64,000 bases of DNA from Paenibacillus taichungensis (GCF_013359905.1 NZ_JABMCC010000107.1:110831-174830), one strand, 5' to 3'. Counted from the first letter of the stretch, positions 52,505-60,603 are shown. Translations and numbers: made by a program. The notes: generated from the letters alone by a model not told the origin.

Positions 52505-53435
52505 AAGGTACAGACTGGACCAATGTGCTCTCTATAAATTAAAGAGTAAGAAAAAACTGGCACACTATCTAAATGTTGATTACGAAACCTTTAAGGAAAC
52601 CGGTGAGCTTATACACTATAGTGCATTCTCATTAAAAGCTGAGGGTAAAAAAGATCGTAGTATAACTGCACCCAACTCGAAACTTAAGAGCCTACAAAAG
52701 CGAGTACATAAGCTTTTACTTAAAATTGAACGTCCAGAGTGGCTTATCTCTGGAGAACGTGGGAAGAGCTATATAGATAATGGAAAAATGCATCAGAAAT
52801 GCAACTATGCGTTGTGTATGGATATAAGAAGTTTCTATACAAATACTAAGCGTGAGTATGTGTTTCGGTTCTTCATAGAAGAGATGTTAATGTCAAAAGA
52901 TACAGCGAAAATTGTGACTGATATTCTTACATTTAAAGATAGTATTCCTACAGGAAGCCCTGCTAGTCAACTTATTGCCTATTATGGATATCATCGAATG
53001 TTTCAAGAGATTGAGTCTATATCCACTAATAAATATGGTTGTGTTTTTTCACTATATGTAGATGATATGACTTTTTCAAGTGAAAAACCTTTTCAAATGA
53101 AAGGCTTAAGGAACGAAATAGACATTATCCTCAGAAAATATGGTCACAAACCTAGTTACAAAAAAACAAAATATTATTCACGAAATAAAGCTAAACCTAT
53201 TACGGGTACTACAGTTTCAAGCAAGCATGAGCTTCTGATACCCAATTCATTACAACTGAAAATTATAAGGGGGGCTGAATTGATTTTAGAGAAACCCCAA
53301 GAGTTGAGTAGAGCGCAACTGGCCTCTTTTAGAGGACAAGTACAAGCAGCGAGAATTATCCAGAAACGAGCTTTTCCGGAATTGAATAAGTTAGCTGAGG
53401 AAATGCTATCCAATCCTCTTAAAATCCCCACTTAG
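52488..53435 (+). CDS. Retron-type reverse transcriptase
   Basis: A 315-residue RT. Region X, normally NAxxH in retron RTs, reads NGKMH at 98-102. The first catalytic Asp is D112 (ALCMDIRSFY), the next motif is PTGSPASQ (154-161), the active site is YVDD (190-193, followed by MTFSS), and the region Y VTG is ITG (238-240, KPITGTTVS). There is no maturase or endonuclease domain, which excludes group II introns. A retron RT would copy part of the upstream RNA into msDNA. The stop codon lies within a long hairpin. Confidence 0.92.
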   Translation: MARIVKRYRLDQCALYKLKSKKKLAHYLNVDYETFKETGELIHYSAFSLKAEGKKDRSITAPNSKLKSLQKRVHKLLLKIERPEWLISGERGKSYIDNGKMHQKCNYALCMDIRSFYTNTKREYVFRFFIEEMLMSKDTAKIVTDILTFKDSIPTGSPASQLIAYYGYHRMFQEIESISTNKYGCVFSLYVDDMTFSSEKPFQMKGLRNEIDIILRKYGHKPSYKKTKYYSRNKAKPITGTTVSSKHELLIPNSLQLKIIRGAELILEKPQELSRAQLASFRGQVQAARIIQKRAFPELNKLAEEMLSNPLKIPT

Positions 53436-53472
53436 CTTTTGAGAAAACAAAGGCTAAGTGGGGATTTTAAGA
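53417..53472. terminator. Long hairpin at end of RT gene, probable bidirectional terminator
   Basis: A stem of about 25 pairs: CTTAAAATCCCCACTTAGC (53418-53436) is perfectly repeated in inverse at 53453-53471, and the pairing continues inwards with one wobble to a six-base loop. A-rich and T-rich flanks on both sides of the GC core suit termination in both directions. It marks the right edge of the cassette. Confidence 0.8.
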
Positions 53473-53588
53473 TATGCTTTAAAAGAACAGAATAGAATAA
53501 GCCATGATGATAGAGTCTGAAGCAGAAAATTCAAAACAACGAAATTACATTTGAAGAACTACATCCAGGTAAGTCCAATCAATTTGAT

Positions 53589-54848
53589 TTGTGGACTGAT
53601 AATACAGCAGGTGAGAGTGTATCAGTACGAATATTGGTTACAACTAAAACATTACCGGTAAATCCGGACGATATTATAATTAATGTTAAGCATGACAAGG
53701 TGGAAATTGAGTTTTCGCTGATTGATGAAGCTAAGGAATACGTCTTACTAGATGAGCATGGTACCGAAATTTGGAGAGGATCAGAGGGTCCTATTGTAAT
53801 TTCTCCAATTATCCCTGGTAAAGAGTATGATTATGATCTTGTTGCTATAAACGATCAAGGAGCTGCATCTGACCCAAGAAAAGTTGACTTTACCGGTATA
53901 CCAGGTGCACCGGAGGGAGTTATTGTCTCAATTATATTGGAGTTTAGTATTGGTTTTGATCTTTCAAATGCCAATAAAAAAGGTGCTGAGTCGATTCAGG
54001 TTTATCGCGATGGGAAAGAAATAGGGAAAGTATCAGTGACAGATAAGGAATTCTTTGATAAAAAATTGAAAGATGGTACTAAATATTACTATGAGTTTAA
54101 AGCAAGTAATTCATATGGAATCAGCAAAGATAGCAAAAAAGTTGATGCAACTACTTTACCCGTAAGAACTCAGGGCGGCGGATCGGGAAGTGGAAATGGT
54201 AGTGATCCTATAAAGGTTCCTGACTCGAATGATGCGCAAAATACCGGCGGGGAAGAGTCAACAGATAGTAACGATACAACGAATGTTCCAGTAGGGAATA
54301 ACGAAGATATCATATTCGTAGATATTGAGAAGAACTTTGCAAGAGATCAGATCGCTGACTTGGCAAACCGTGGAATCTTGAAGGGGACAAGTGCTAACAA
54401 ATTCGAGCCTGATCGTGCCATTACGAGGATGGAATTCGTATCAATGATCGTAAGGGCATTAGACATATCATCAGATGTCGATGAAAAACCTTTTGAATTT
54501 GATGACATTGACTTAGAGAAATGGTACGGACCTGAATTCAAGATTGCATGGGACAATGAGGTAACACATGGTTTTAGTAACAAGAAGTATCGCCCAAATA
54601 ATCTTATAACTCGTGAACAAGCTTCCAAAATGCTTGGGAATGTAATGAACATCCAGAACGATGCTAACGTCGAGTTATTTAGTGATGGATTTAATATTGC
54701 AGATTGGGCTAAGAGTGAGGTTACAGGGCTAACGAGAATGCAACTGGTAACAGGATATCCCGATGGTACCTTTAGACCAAAATCAAACCTCACCAGAGCT
54801 GAAGGTGCAGTATTAATTTACCGTTCAATGTCAAATAAGAATAAATAG
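53589..54848 (+). CDS. 5'-truncated surface protein with Fn3-like and SLH domains
   Basis: The frame is open from 53514, but has no ATG, no ribosome binding site and no signal peptide; the TTG at 53589 is only the first possible start. Residues 1-200 contain two Fn3-like domains. A Gly/Ser-rich linker (GGGSGSGNGS) follows, then three SLH domains (about 235-415: GILKGTSANKFEPDRAITRM; HGFSNKKYRPNNLITREQ; GYPDGTFRPKSNLTRAEG). SLH domains bind cell-wall polysaccharide, so this was a surface protein. Loss of the N-terminus right after the RT cassette suggests the gene was cut by the insertion or a rearrangement. Probably not functional. Confidence 0.7.
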   Translation: MWTDNTAGESVSVRILVTTKTLPVNPDDIIINVKHDKVEIEFSLIDEAKEYVLLDEHGTEIWRGSEGPIVISPIIPGKEYDYDLVAINDQGAASDPRKVDFTGIPGAPEGVIVSIILEFSIGFDLSNANKKGAESIQVYRDGKEIGKVSVTDKEFFDKKLKDGTKYYYEFKASNSYGISKDSKKVDATTLPVRTQGGGSGSGNGSDPIKVPDSNDAQNTGGEESTDSNDTTNVPVGNNEDIIFVDIEKNFARDQIADLANRGILKGTSANKFEPDRAITRMEFVSMIVRALDISSDVDEKPFEFDDIDLEKWYGPEFKIAWDNEVTHGFSNKKYRPNNLITREQASKMLGNVMNIQNDANVELFSDGFNIADWAKSEVTGLTRMQLVTGYPDGTFRPKSNLTRAEGAVLIYRSMSNKNK

Positions 54849-54915
54849 AGATTTGACAGAGTAACTTCGGTATCTGTTCTATCTTCATCAAGTAGACAAA
54901 TCATACAAGATGTTA

Positions 54916-54965
54916 TAACACAGCCTTAGTTCAGAATACTTGTGAACTAAGGCTGTGTTAATTTA
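54916..54965 (+). terminator. Strong terminator
   Basis: Perfect 18-base arms beginning TAACACAGCCTTAG and ending CTAAGGCTGTGTTA, with a nine-base loop and short T-rich end. Confidence 0.85.
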
Positions 54966-55021
54966 TATGAAATCATTCTTAAATGTTAAAATGGAATTCT
55001 TCAAAGTCAATGACCGCTCAA

Positions 55022-55064
55022 AATGTAAATCATGATTTACATTATATTGGGTGAATGCTATACT
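55022..55064 (+). promoter_or_regulatory. Perfect 22-bp palindrome (operator copy 4) overlapping a promoter
   Basis: AATGTAAATCA (55022-55032) is followed immediately by its exact reverse complement to 55043. The -35 TTTACA (55036-55041) lies in the right arm, and TATACT (55059-55064) is 17 bases on. A protein bound here would block the promoter of the 55114 gene. Confidence 0.7.
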
Positions 55065-55113
55065 TTGTTTAATCATTACAAGAAGAGAATCGGTTAGGGG
55101 TGAATAGAAGAAC

Positions 55114-55338
55114 ATGGAAAGCAAAAGAGCAATTAAAATGAAATCTTACTTTTTAGGAGCATTTCTTAGCATAGCTCAACTCGGGCTGCTTTTTATAGTA
55201 TCGTATGGATTTCTGAATATATTTAATGTTTCATTTCAGATGGATATTCCCTTAGATTGGTGGGTTATGGTTGGAATCATTGTGGTTTGTATAATACACT
55301 TCATCAGTCACATCTATATCTTCAGCAAAACATCTTAA
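55114..55338 (+). CDS. Small membrane protein, 74 residues
   Basis: ATG after AGGGGTG. Two hydrophobic helices (about 9-30 and 45-67) linked by a short polar loop; N-terminus basic, so probably both ends inside. No family recognised. It is the first gene behind the palindromic operator and is 17 bases before the next gene. Confidence 0.6.
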   Translation: MESKRAIKMKSYFLGAFLSIAQLGLLFIVSYGFLNIFNVSFQMDIPLDWWVMVGIIVVCIIHFISHIYIFSKTS

Positions 55339-55355
55339 TATTGGAGGGAGGTCGT

Positions 55356-55943
55356 ATGTTGGCCATATTGTGTAGTACGAACGAATTTAAAACTCCTCCA
55401 CTCTATATTAATCAATCTCAAACAAGTGGATACAGACTAAATTTCTCTCAACTCTATGTCTCAGACTGGATAACGATCGCGGAGCAGCTAATTGAGCTGT
55501 ATTATGGTTATTTATATGACTATAGTGCCGGTCCTTTACCTCTGTTAGGTGAGCATAATGATTATCTACAAAAGTACGGGTTCAAGCAAAGAGAGTTGAA
55601 TATTCATCTTCTAGCAAATGAAATAGAATATTGGGGTAAAGTATGGAGGATTCTCAGTGAAGAGGTTCCTATTAAAAGAAACCCCAATCAATATATCAAC
55701 TCTTTTGACATTCTATTTATGATAAAAGGGCTCACTGTACTTTCGAAACGTGCGAATTGGGATGCTTACTATACTCGATTTTGTAACTTTGGACTGAAAA
55801 TCATCGATCATTTTTTTAATTCAACCCCAGATCTCAAAGCTAAATTACAACACCTCTATAAAGGGCATAACAATCTAATGAGCAATAAATATCTCTATGG
55901 ATACAATTTGTCTGTAACCCTGGAGTCAAAAGTCATTACATAG
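55356..55943 (+). CDS. Hypothetical protein, 195 residues
   Basis: ATG 55356 follows GGAGGGAGG; the frame is open upstream inside the previous gene. A helical, aromatic-rich soluble protein (many Tyr and Leu, e.g. EQLIELYYGYLYDYSAGPLP). No family recognised. It is likely co-transcribed with the small membrane protein from the operator-controlled promoter. Confidence 0.65.
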   Translation: MLAILCSTNEFKTPPLYINQSQTSGYRLNFSQLYVSDWITIAEQLIELYYGYLYDYSAGPLPLLGEHNDYLQKYGFKQRELNIHLLANEIEYWGKVWRILSEEVPIKRNPNQYINSFDILFMIKGLTVLSKRANWDAYYTRFCNFGLKIIDHFFNSTPDLKAKLQHLYKGHNNLMSNKYLYGYNLSVTLESKVIT

Positions 55944-56039
55944 TAAGACACAGCTCCGGTCCGGATAACCCGAATATAATATTCAAAATTCACTTTGCTA
56001 GCACTTTCTCTTAATAAGTTATCTGAAGGGGATGTTCAA

Positions 56040-56219
56040 ATGAACAACGAGATTTTTGAATTTCGCAAAAAGTTGACCATCGCCTATCATTATTTGATCT
56101 TGGACATGTATATGAAGAAAACAGTCCTTCAGAAGAACCACTCAGCCATTAAATTGCAAAAGGCTTATCAACTGAAAGAGACACTCGAATCTGCTTTAGA
56201 AAGTTATGAGGTGCGATAG
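56040..56219 (+). CDS. Small hypothetical protein, 59 residues
   Basis: ATG 56040 with AAGGGG upstream; an upstream in-frame start at 55995 is weaker. A charged, all-helical protein (FRKKLTIAYHYLILDMYMKK). Its stop is directly followed by the next start codon, so the two are coupled. Confidence 0.55.
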   Translation: MNNEIFEFRKKLTIAYHYLILDMYMKKTVLQKNHSAIKLQKAYQLKETLESALESYEVR

Positions 56220-56483
56220 TTGATAGGACCAGCAATTGGATATATTGTGATTGGGTCAGCTCTATATCGCTTCAGAAAGAGACTAGGCATGGTTCCGCAT
56301 GCCGAAGGTGAATGGATAGGCTTTGCTTTTTATTGGGGAGGATGGTTTGCCTTACTGTGGAGTATCCTTTCCTGGGTATGCGAGTTTCCGGCACCTTTAA
56401 GTTGGTTGGGAATTGTCGCTGCTATCTTTTGGTGCAGCATCCGAGGTCTAAAAGTTGCTAACCACCTAATTAAATCAGATTAA
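56220..56483 (+). CDS. Small membrane protein, 87 residues
   Basis: TTG start immediately after the previous stop. Hydrophobic segments near 1-15, 32-52 and 57-75; Trp-rich (WIGFAFYWGGWFALLWSILS). No family recognised. It is followed by a dyad and the tandem Hfq gene. Confidence 0.55.
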   Translation: MIGPAIGYIVIGSALYRFRKRLGMVPHAEGEWIGFAFYWGGWFALLWSILSWVCEFPAPLSWLGIVAAIFWCSIRGLKVANHLIKSD

Positions 56484-56491
56484 TCCTAAGA

Positions 56492-56528
56492 TGTGTGACA
56501 ATATTCAGTTACATAATTGTGTCACACA
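56492..56528. promoter_or_regulatory. Inverted repeat upstream of tandem Hfq gene
   Basis: Perfect nine-base arms TGTGTGACA (56492-56500) and TGTCACACA (56520-56528), 53 bases before the ATG. With no T-run it is more likely an operator or an RNA hairpin in the Hfq leader than a terminator. Confidence 0.45.
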
Positions 56529-56580
56529 AATGATTATTTCAGATATTTATATTAAATAAAGCAAACGGAGTGATAGTAGA

Positions 56581-57036
56581 ATGAGTATCCAGGATCATTT
56601 CTTGAATCAATGTCGGAAAGAGAAGGCAGAAGTTACATTGTTCTTATCAATCGGAGTGCCGATGAAAGGGAAAATTGTTCATTTTGATCCACATTCTCTA
56701 ACCATTGATTTGGACAAACAAAATCAACAAGCCCTCATCTACAAGCACGCTATTTTATCAATTCAACCCAAGATCTCTTTAACAATAACTTCTTCACAGA
56801 AATTGAACATGGACCTGAAACAGCATGAGATGTTATCACACTGTGTAACGAAGAAGATACACATAGAACTATATTTGATGAATGGAAAAAAGTTTGAAGG
56901 AACCATTTCTCACTTTGATACATATACCGTTATCCTTAATCTAGTAGATCGCAAACAAATCCTTTTATTTAAACATGGAATATCTACAATAATTCCAAAG
57001 GGGAAAATTCATCTATCACCGGCAAAACCAAAGTGA
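56581..57036 (+). CDS. Tandem Hfq (two fused Sm-like domains)
   Basis: A 151-residue protein made of two Hfq domains. The first (residues 3-63) keeps the Bacillus Hfq signature: IQDHFLNQCRKEKAEVTLFL, MKGKIVHFD and LIYKHAILS, with the Sm2 motif YKH at 54-56. The second (about 83-139) has VTKKIHIELYLMNGKKFEG, HFDTYTVILN and LLFKHGIST, with FKH at 130-132. A 20-residue linker joins them. Hfq is normally a homohexamer of 75-residue chains that helps small RNAs pair with mRNAs. Two domains per chain would give a pseudo-hexamer of three chains with two kinds of RNA-binding face. A fused form on a plasmid is unusual. Confidence 0.9.
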   Translation: MSIQDHFLNQCRKEKAEVTLFLSIGVPMKGKIVHFDPHSLTIDLDKQNQQALIYKHAILSIQPKISLTITSSQKLNMDLKQHEMLSHCVTKKIHIELYLMNGKKFEGTISHFDTYTVILNLVDRKQILLFKHGISTIIPKGKIHLSPAKPK

Positions 57037-57075
57037 ATCAACCTAAAATAAATAGAAAAAACATATTTTCTGAGG

Positions 57076-57104
57076 TTTACAAATTCTTCTGTCTTCAGTA
57101 TTAT
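57076..57104 (+). promoter_or_regulatory. Orphan vegetative-type promoter
   Basis: TTTACA (57076-57081) and TATTAT (57099-57104) with a 17-base spacer, 40 bases after the tandem Hfq stop. No gene follows for 450 bases. Confidence 0.55.
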
Positions 57105-57110
57105 GAATAT

Positions 57111-57438
57111 ATAATTATTCGCTCGTTGCTTTTCTCATCATTCAAAATCTGTGTGTGGACATGTATAATCATGAAGACATGAAGATGATTTTGTACAGGA
57201 CTCATGTGTAGTAAACTTACCATGTGGAATTTGAGGGAAGTGGTTGTTATCTTGCATCTGTGGGATGAAAACAACTTATGAGAAATTTTGAGAGGAAAGC
57301 TACCAAACTCAGTTTGTCAGTGAGGTGTTTTCCAAGAAAATATTCTTATTCAAAACTGTACACTAATTTCAAAAACACATACTCTTCCTTAAATGGAAAC
57401 TCCAAAAGAACGTATCTTAATTGATACGTTCTTTTTTT
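57111..57438 (+). ncRNA. Candidate small RNA next to tandem Hfq
   Basis: From the promoter at 57076 to the terminator at 57404 there is no frame with a ribosome binding site longer than about 20 codons. The transcript would be about 325 bases. Location beside an RNA-chaperone gene makes a regulatory RNA plausible. Inference from promoter, terminator and lack of coding. Confidence 0.4.
57404..57438 (+). terminator. Strong terminator
   Basis: Perfect 13-base arms AAAAGAACGTATC/GATACGTTCTTTT with a six-base loop and T-run. Confidence 0.9.
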
Positions 57439-57563
57439 ATTTATAGAGAATTAATCCGTTTCATTTCGTTAACTAAGGCTGAGTTGTGTTTCCTAAAATA
57501 CGATCTAAGATATACATACGTAGTAGTTATATTCGAAAAAATACATAATCCAGGAGGATAATT

Positions 57564-58280
57564 ATGAAGAAAGTATATGCTATCACATTGTTGCTGTTCA
57601 TCTCTGTTTTAATAATGACTGGCTGCATGAGCTCAAAAATTGAGTCTGAAATTGAATACTCGAATTTACAGCTCGGAGTAATCTCAGATATTCAGAAGGA
57701 CATGCATGAAAACAATCTAACTGAGATGCCGGTTGAGCTAACTGAAATGAGAAGTGAAATACAAGCTGATCTCCTACTAACAACTAAAACAGATGATGAT
57801 CAATTACCTGCAGATCTGATTAAAGAGATTGAAAAAATCTCAAATCTGAAATTTATATCTGAAACACAACGGCTTGAAGGACTAGCCGGTCAATCCCACG
57901 GAGCATCTGTTTATGCATTAGATAAACTTAACAAAGAGGTTGAATCCAGTTATAAGCATATCTACTCGGAAAAAATCGAGAGAGAGATTGTAATAATAAC
58001 TGAGCTTGAAGCGAAGGTAGCTGCAGCACAAGAGAAAGACTTCGATAACCTAACTGAAAAGAAAATGCTTTTAGCAAGTACTGAAGAGAAGTTAGAAATC
58101 TGGGCACAATCGTTACGTCAAGATGGACTAGATCCATCGGCCACCTTACAATACGCTCATGTGGTACTCACTACGGCAGCGCTAAAATTAGATGATGCTG
58201 AAGTTAAAGTACAAGATGCTGGAGCATCGATCAATCAATTTGTAAAACTCGCGAGTGAGATTTTAGAGGAGACCAAATAG
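57564..58280 (+). CDS. Putative lipoprotein, helical
   Basis: A 238-residue protein with ribosome binding site AGGAGG. Type II signal peptide with lipobox MTGC (Cys21). The mature part is almost wholly helical and highly charged with coiled-coil tendency (for example EIVIITELEAKVAAAQEKD). It may be a surface or trans-wall spacer, as in conjugation or envelope systems. No family recognised. It is a single-gene transcript closed by a terminator. Confidence 0.75.
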   Translation: MKKVYAITLLLFISVLIMTGCMSSKIESEIEYSNLQLGVISDIQKDMHENNLTEMPVELTEMRSEIQADLLLTTKTDDDQLPADLIKEIEKISNLKFISETQRLEGLAGQSHGASVYALDKLNKEVESSYKHIYSEKIEREIVIITELEAKVAAAQEKDFDNLTEKKMLLASTEEKLEIWAQSLRQDGLDPSATLQYAHVVLTTAALKLDDAEVKVQDAGASINQFVKLASEILEETK

Positions 58281-58310
58281 TCTCATAACTCTTAATTCTA
58301 TAGATTTATC

Positions 58311-58352
58311 AAAAAGGGCAGAGGTGCACCACACCTACTGCCCTTTTATTAT
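58311..58352 (+). terminator. Rho-independent terminator
   Basis: Arms AAAAGGGCAG/CTGCCCTTTT enclosing an inner GGTG/CACC stem, then ATTATTT. Confidence 0.85.
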
Positions 58353-58375
58353 TTCATGAAGGAGCATAACCAAAA

Positions 58376-59128
58376 ATGAATATTATCAATACGCCATTAT
58401 CCAAAGAAGATGTAATTTCTAGTGCAGATACAAAAGGTGAGTTAATCGTGATTGTTTCAGTAACCTTGCCTGACATCATCGCTAGAGATGAAGCAAATTT
58501 AAAAACATTTTTAGCCAAGAAGGTGACTACTGCTCGTAATTTTGGTGTGGATGCATTTAAAGTTGCAGGTATCATAGGAAATCATATTTTAATACAAGTC
58601 TCTGGCAACGTTAATGCAATCCCAGATTCATTCAACCAATTGCATTTGTTTAAACTGGAGACGCTATTCAGAAGTCCTGGACGCCACGATGAACTGCTTC
58701 CTGTGAAGTGGCGGGACGGACTATTGTCTATCTTAAATGAAGCCATGCTGGAGGGTTCTAGTTGTTTAGGGGAATCAGAAGATCAACGCACCTCTAAACA
58801 AATGAAATTCATAGAAAAATATTGTACAGAAAGCAATATAGATTATGACATCCAAACTATTGATGGAGAAATTTATCTGGTATTCGATGGCAGAAATCCC
58901 TTAACTACATTTCATGTAGATTCATTCCTAAGTAAATTCGAACATTACGTTGATACAGAGTTTGCACTAGGAGACCAAAAGTACGTGGTGAAGAGCTTAA
59001 CATCGATGAATAAACTCCCCGCGGTTGTGCTTCAACCGATTGGTGGTGGGCAAATTGTCCTTTATACCCTAGACGAATTTCTTAAACAGCTTAGGCTCAA
59101 TGATACTGATGGAGGCGATACGATATGA
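58376..59128 (+). CDS. Hypothetical protein upstream of primase
   Basis: ATG with GAAGGAG. A 250-residue soluble alpha/beta protein in which two similar-sized halves are visible (1-105 and 135-235). No enzyme motif recognised. Its stop overlaps the start of the primase gene (ATGA), so it is coupled to replication; it may be an accessory replication factor. Confidence 0.65.
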   Translation: MNIINTPLSKEDVISSADTKGELIVIVSVTLPDIIARDEANLKTFLAKKVTTARNFGVDAFKVAGIIGNHILIQVSGNVNAIPDSFNQLHLFKLETLFRSPGRHDELLPVKWRDGLLSILNEAMLEGSSCLGESEDQRTSKQMKFIEKYCTESNIDYDIQTIDGEIYLVFDGRNPLTTFHVDSFLSKFEHYVDTEFALGDQKYVVKSLTSMNKLPAVVLQPIGGGQIVLYTLDEFLKQLRLNDTDGGDTI

Positions 59129-60459
59129 ACAATCTTTCGGGAACAACAGAAATGTGTAGAGATTTCGCTACTAAAGCTAAAGTTAAAATTGATATCGTTA
59201 CTGTGGTCCAGGATTATCTTATATTGAGACAGAGTGGCCATATCTATAGTAGTCTGTGTCCTTTTCATGTACCTACAAGTGCAACATTCCAGGTAGATCA
59301 GCGGAATCAAAGTTTCCAATGTGTGGAATGTGGAGCAGCCGGTGACTATTATGATTTCTTATTAAATATCCAACAACTCAATAATCCGGATTATTCCTGT
59401 GTGGATGCAATCAAAGAGATCCAGACGGTGTACATTGGCCATAACTATAGTCACTTACTGCGTAAAACCTCAGATAGATACCATGAGGTAGAAGAGATCT
59501 ATTCAGCTCACCAGTTTCTCGCTGATTTATATCACAATTTTCTATTTAGCGAGGATGGAAGACATGCAAGGAAGTATCTTGCAAATAGAAGTATCAGTCT
59601 TGAAGCTATAAAAGAATTTAACATCGGTTTTGCTCCTGATATCCCAGGGTTTGCATCTCAGCAACTTGAGGCAGCTGGATATAACATGGAGCTTATGGTT
59701 GAAGGAGGATTAGTTGGACGCAATGATCAAACGGGAAATTATTATGATTATTTTCGTTCGAGAGTAATGTTCCCTATCCATAACATAAATCAAAGGGTTG
59801 TCGCATTTGGTGGAAGGGCTCTTTCCGATCGTGCTAAACCCAAGTACCTAAATAGTAAAGAAACGCCAATTTTTATTAAAGGTGAACACCTATATAACTT
59901 AAGTAGAGCGGCTGGCCAGATTAACAAAGATAATCAGAAATTTTACATCTTTGAAGGTTATCTTGATGTGATCGCTGCATGGCAGGGAGGCTGCTTAACA
60001 GGTGTGGCTCCTTTAGGGACATCGCTAACGGGCTCTCAGTCGCGATTATTAACAGAGTACTCGAACCAAACCAGTATTTGTTACGACGGTGACGAAGCGG
60101 GGCAGAAGGCCACATTGAAGGCTATCCGAACTCTTCAGAGTTATGGGTTTGGTGTCAGTGTAACGGTTATGCCCGATGGACTTGATCCGGATGAGTTCAT
60201 TAAGAAATTCGGTGCTGAAGTTTTTCAAACGCACCTTCAAGAATATGAGATGAGTCTCACCGAATATTATTGTTTTCAGAATCGCATCTATTTTAGGCCT
60301 GACGAGCCAAGTACTTTCAAGATGATGTTAGATAAAATTATGAAAGCTGTAACGTTAACTCCGAATCTTCCTAGTGAAACAGATGAATCATTTTTGGAGG
60401 ATCAATTCAACATATCTTTAAAGCAGTGCACGAGGAACTATTATATTCCAATTAAATAA
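59125..60459 (+). CDS. DnaG-type DNA primase, short form
   Basis: A 444-residue primase. Zinc-binding domain with Cys45, His48, Cys66 and Cys69 (LCPFHVP ... FQCVECG). The catalytic core includes RSRVMFPIHN and VVAFGGRAL (about 211-232), then the Toprim motifs FEGYLD (Glu277) and YDGDEAG (Asp321, Asp323), and DPDEFIKKFG. The C-terminal helicase-binding domain of chromosomal DnaG (about 600 residues) is missing, as in many plasmid and phage primases. It makes RNA primers at the element's fork. It is coupled to the 58376 gene and followed by a terminator and the Topo VIII gene. Confidence 0.93.
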   Translation: MNNLSGTTEMCRDFATKAKVKIDIVTVVQDYLILRQSGHIYSSLCPFHVPTSATFQVDQRNQSFQCVECGAAGDYYDFLLNIQQLNNPDYSCVDAIKEIQTVYIGHNYSHLLRKTSDRYHEVEEIYSAHQFLADLYHNFLFSEDGRHARKYLANRSISLEAIKEFNIGFAPDIPGFASQQLEAAGYNMELMVEGGLVGRNDQTGNYYDYFRSRVMFPIHNINQRVVAFGGRALSDRAKPKYLNSKETPIFIKGEHLYNLSRAAGQINKDNQKFYIFEGYLDVIAAWQGGCLTGVAPLGTSLTGSQSRLLTEYSNQTSICYDGDEAGQKATLKAIRTLQSYGFGVSVTVMPDGLDPDEFIKKFGAEVFQTHLQEYEMSLTEYYCFQNRIYFRPDEPSTFKMMLDKIMKAVTLTPNLPSETDESFLEDQFNISLKQCTRNYYIPIK

Positions 60460-60473
60460 TTGTGTTTCATTAC

Positions 60474-60517
60474 AAAGCTAGAAGGTCTTCCCTTTAGGGT
60501 GCCTTTTAGCTTTTTTT
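60474..60517 (+). terminator. Rho-independent terminator
   Basis: AAAGCTA...AGG pairs with CCTTTTAGCTTT around an inner CCC/GGG stem, then a T-run. Confidence 0.8.
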
Positions 60518-60603
60518 ATTCCACTAAAATCTTAGCTAAGTTGTGATTTTCAAAAACAGATATATGATGCATGTGCAAACAGACTATAAGGAGTGACAAA
60601 ACA

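Larger units (their letters stand above)
57037..57563. other. Non-coding stretch after tandem Hfq gene
   Basis: About 525 bases without a gene. It contains an orphan promoter (57076-57104), a 300-base non-coding region and a strong terminator (57404-57438). After it, the region before 57564 should hold the lipoprotein promoter. Confidence 0.5.

Noticed and set aside
52488..53435. Reverse transcriptase considered as a group II intron maturase
   Set aside because: No maturase X domain or HNH endonuclease, no intron RNA domains V/VI nearby, and the region X and Y signatures fit retrons.
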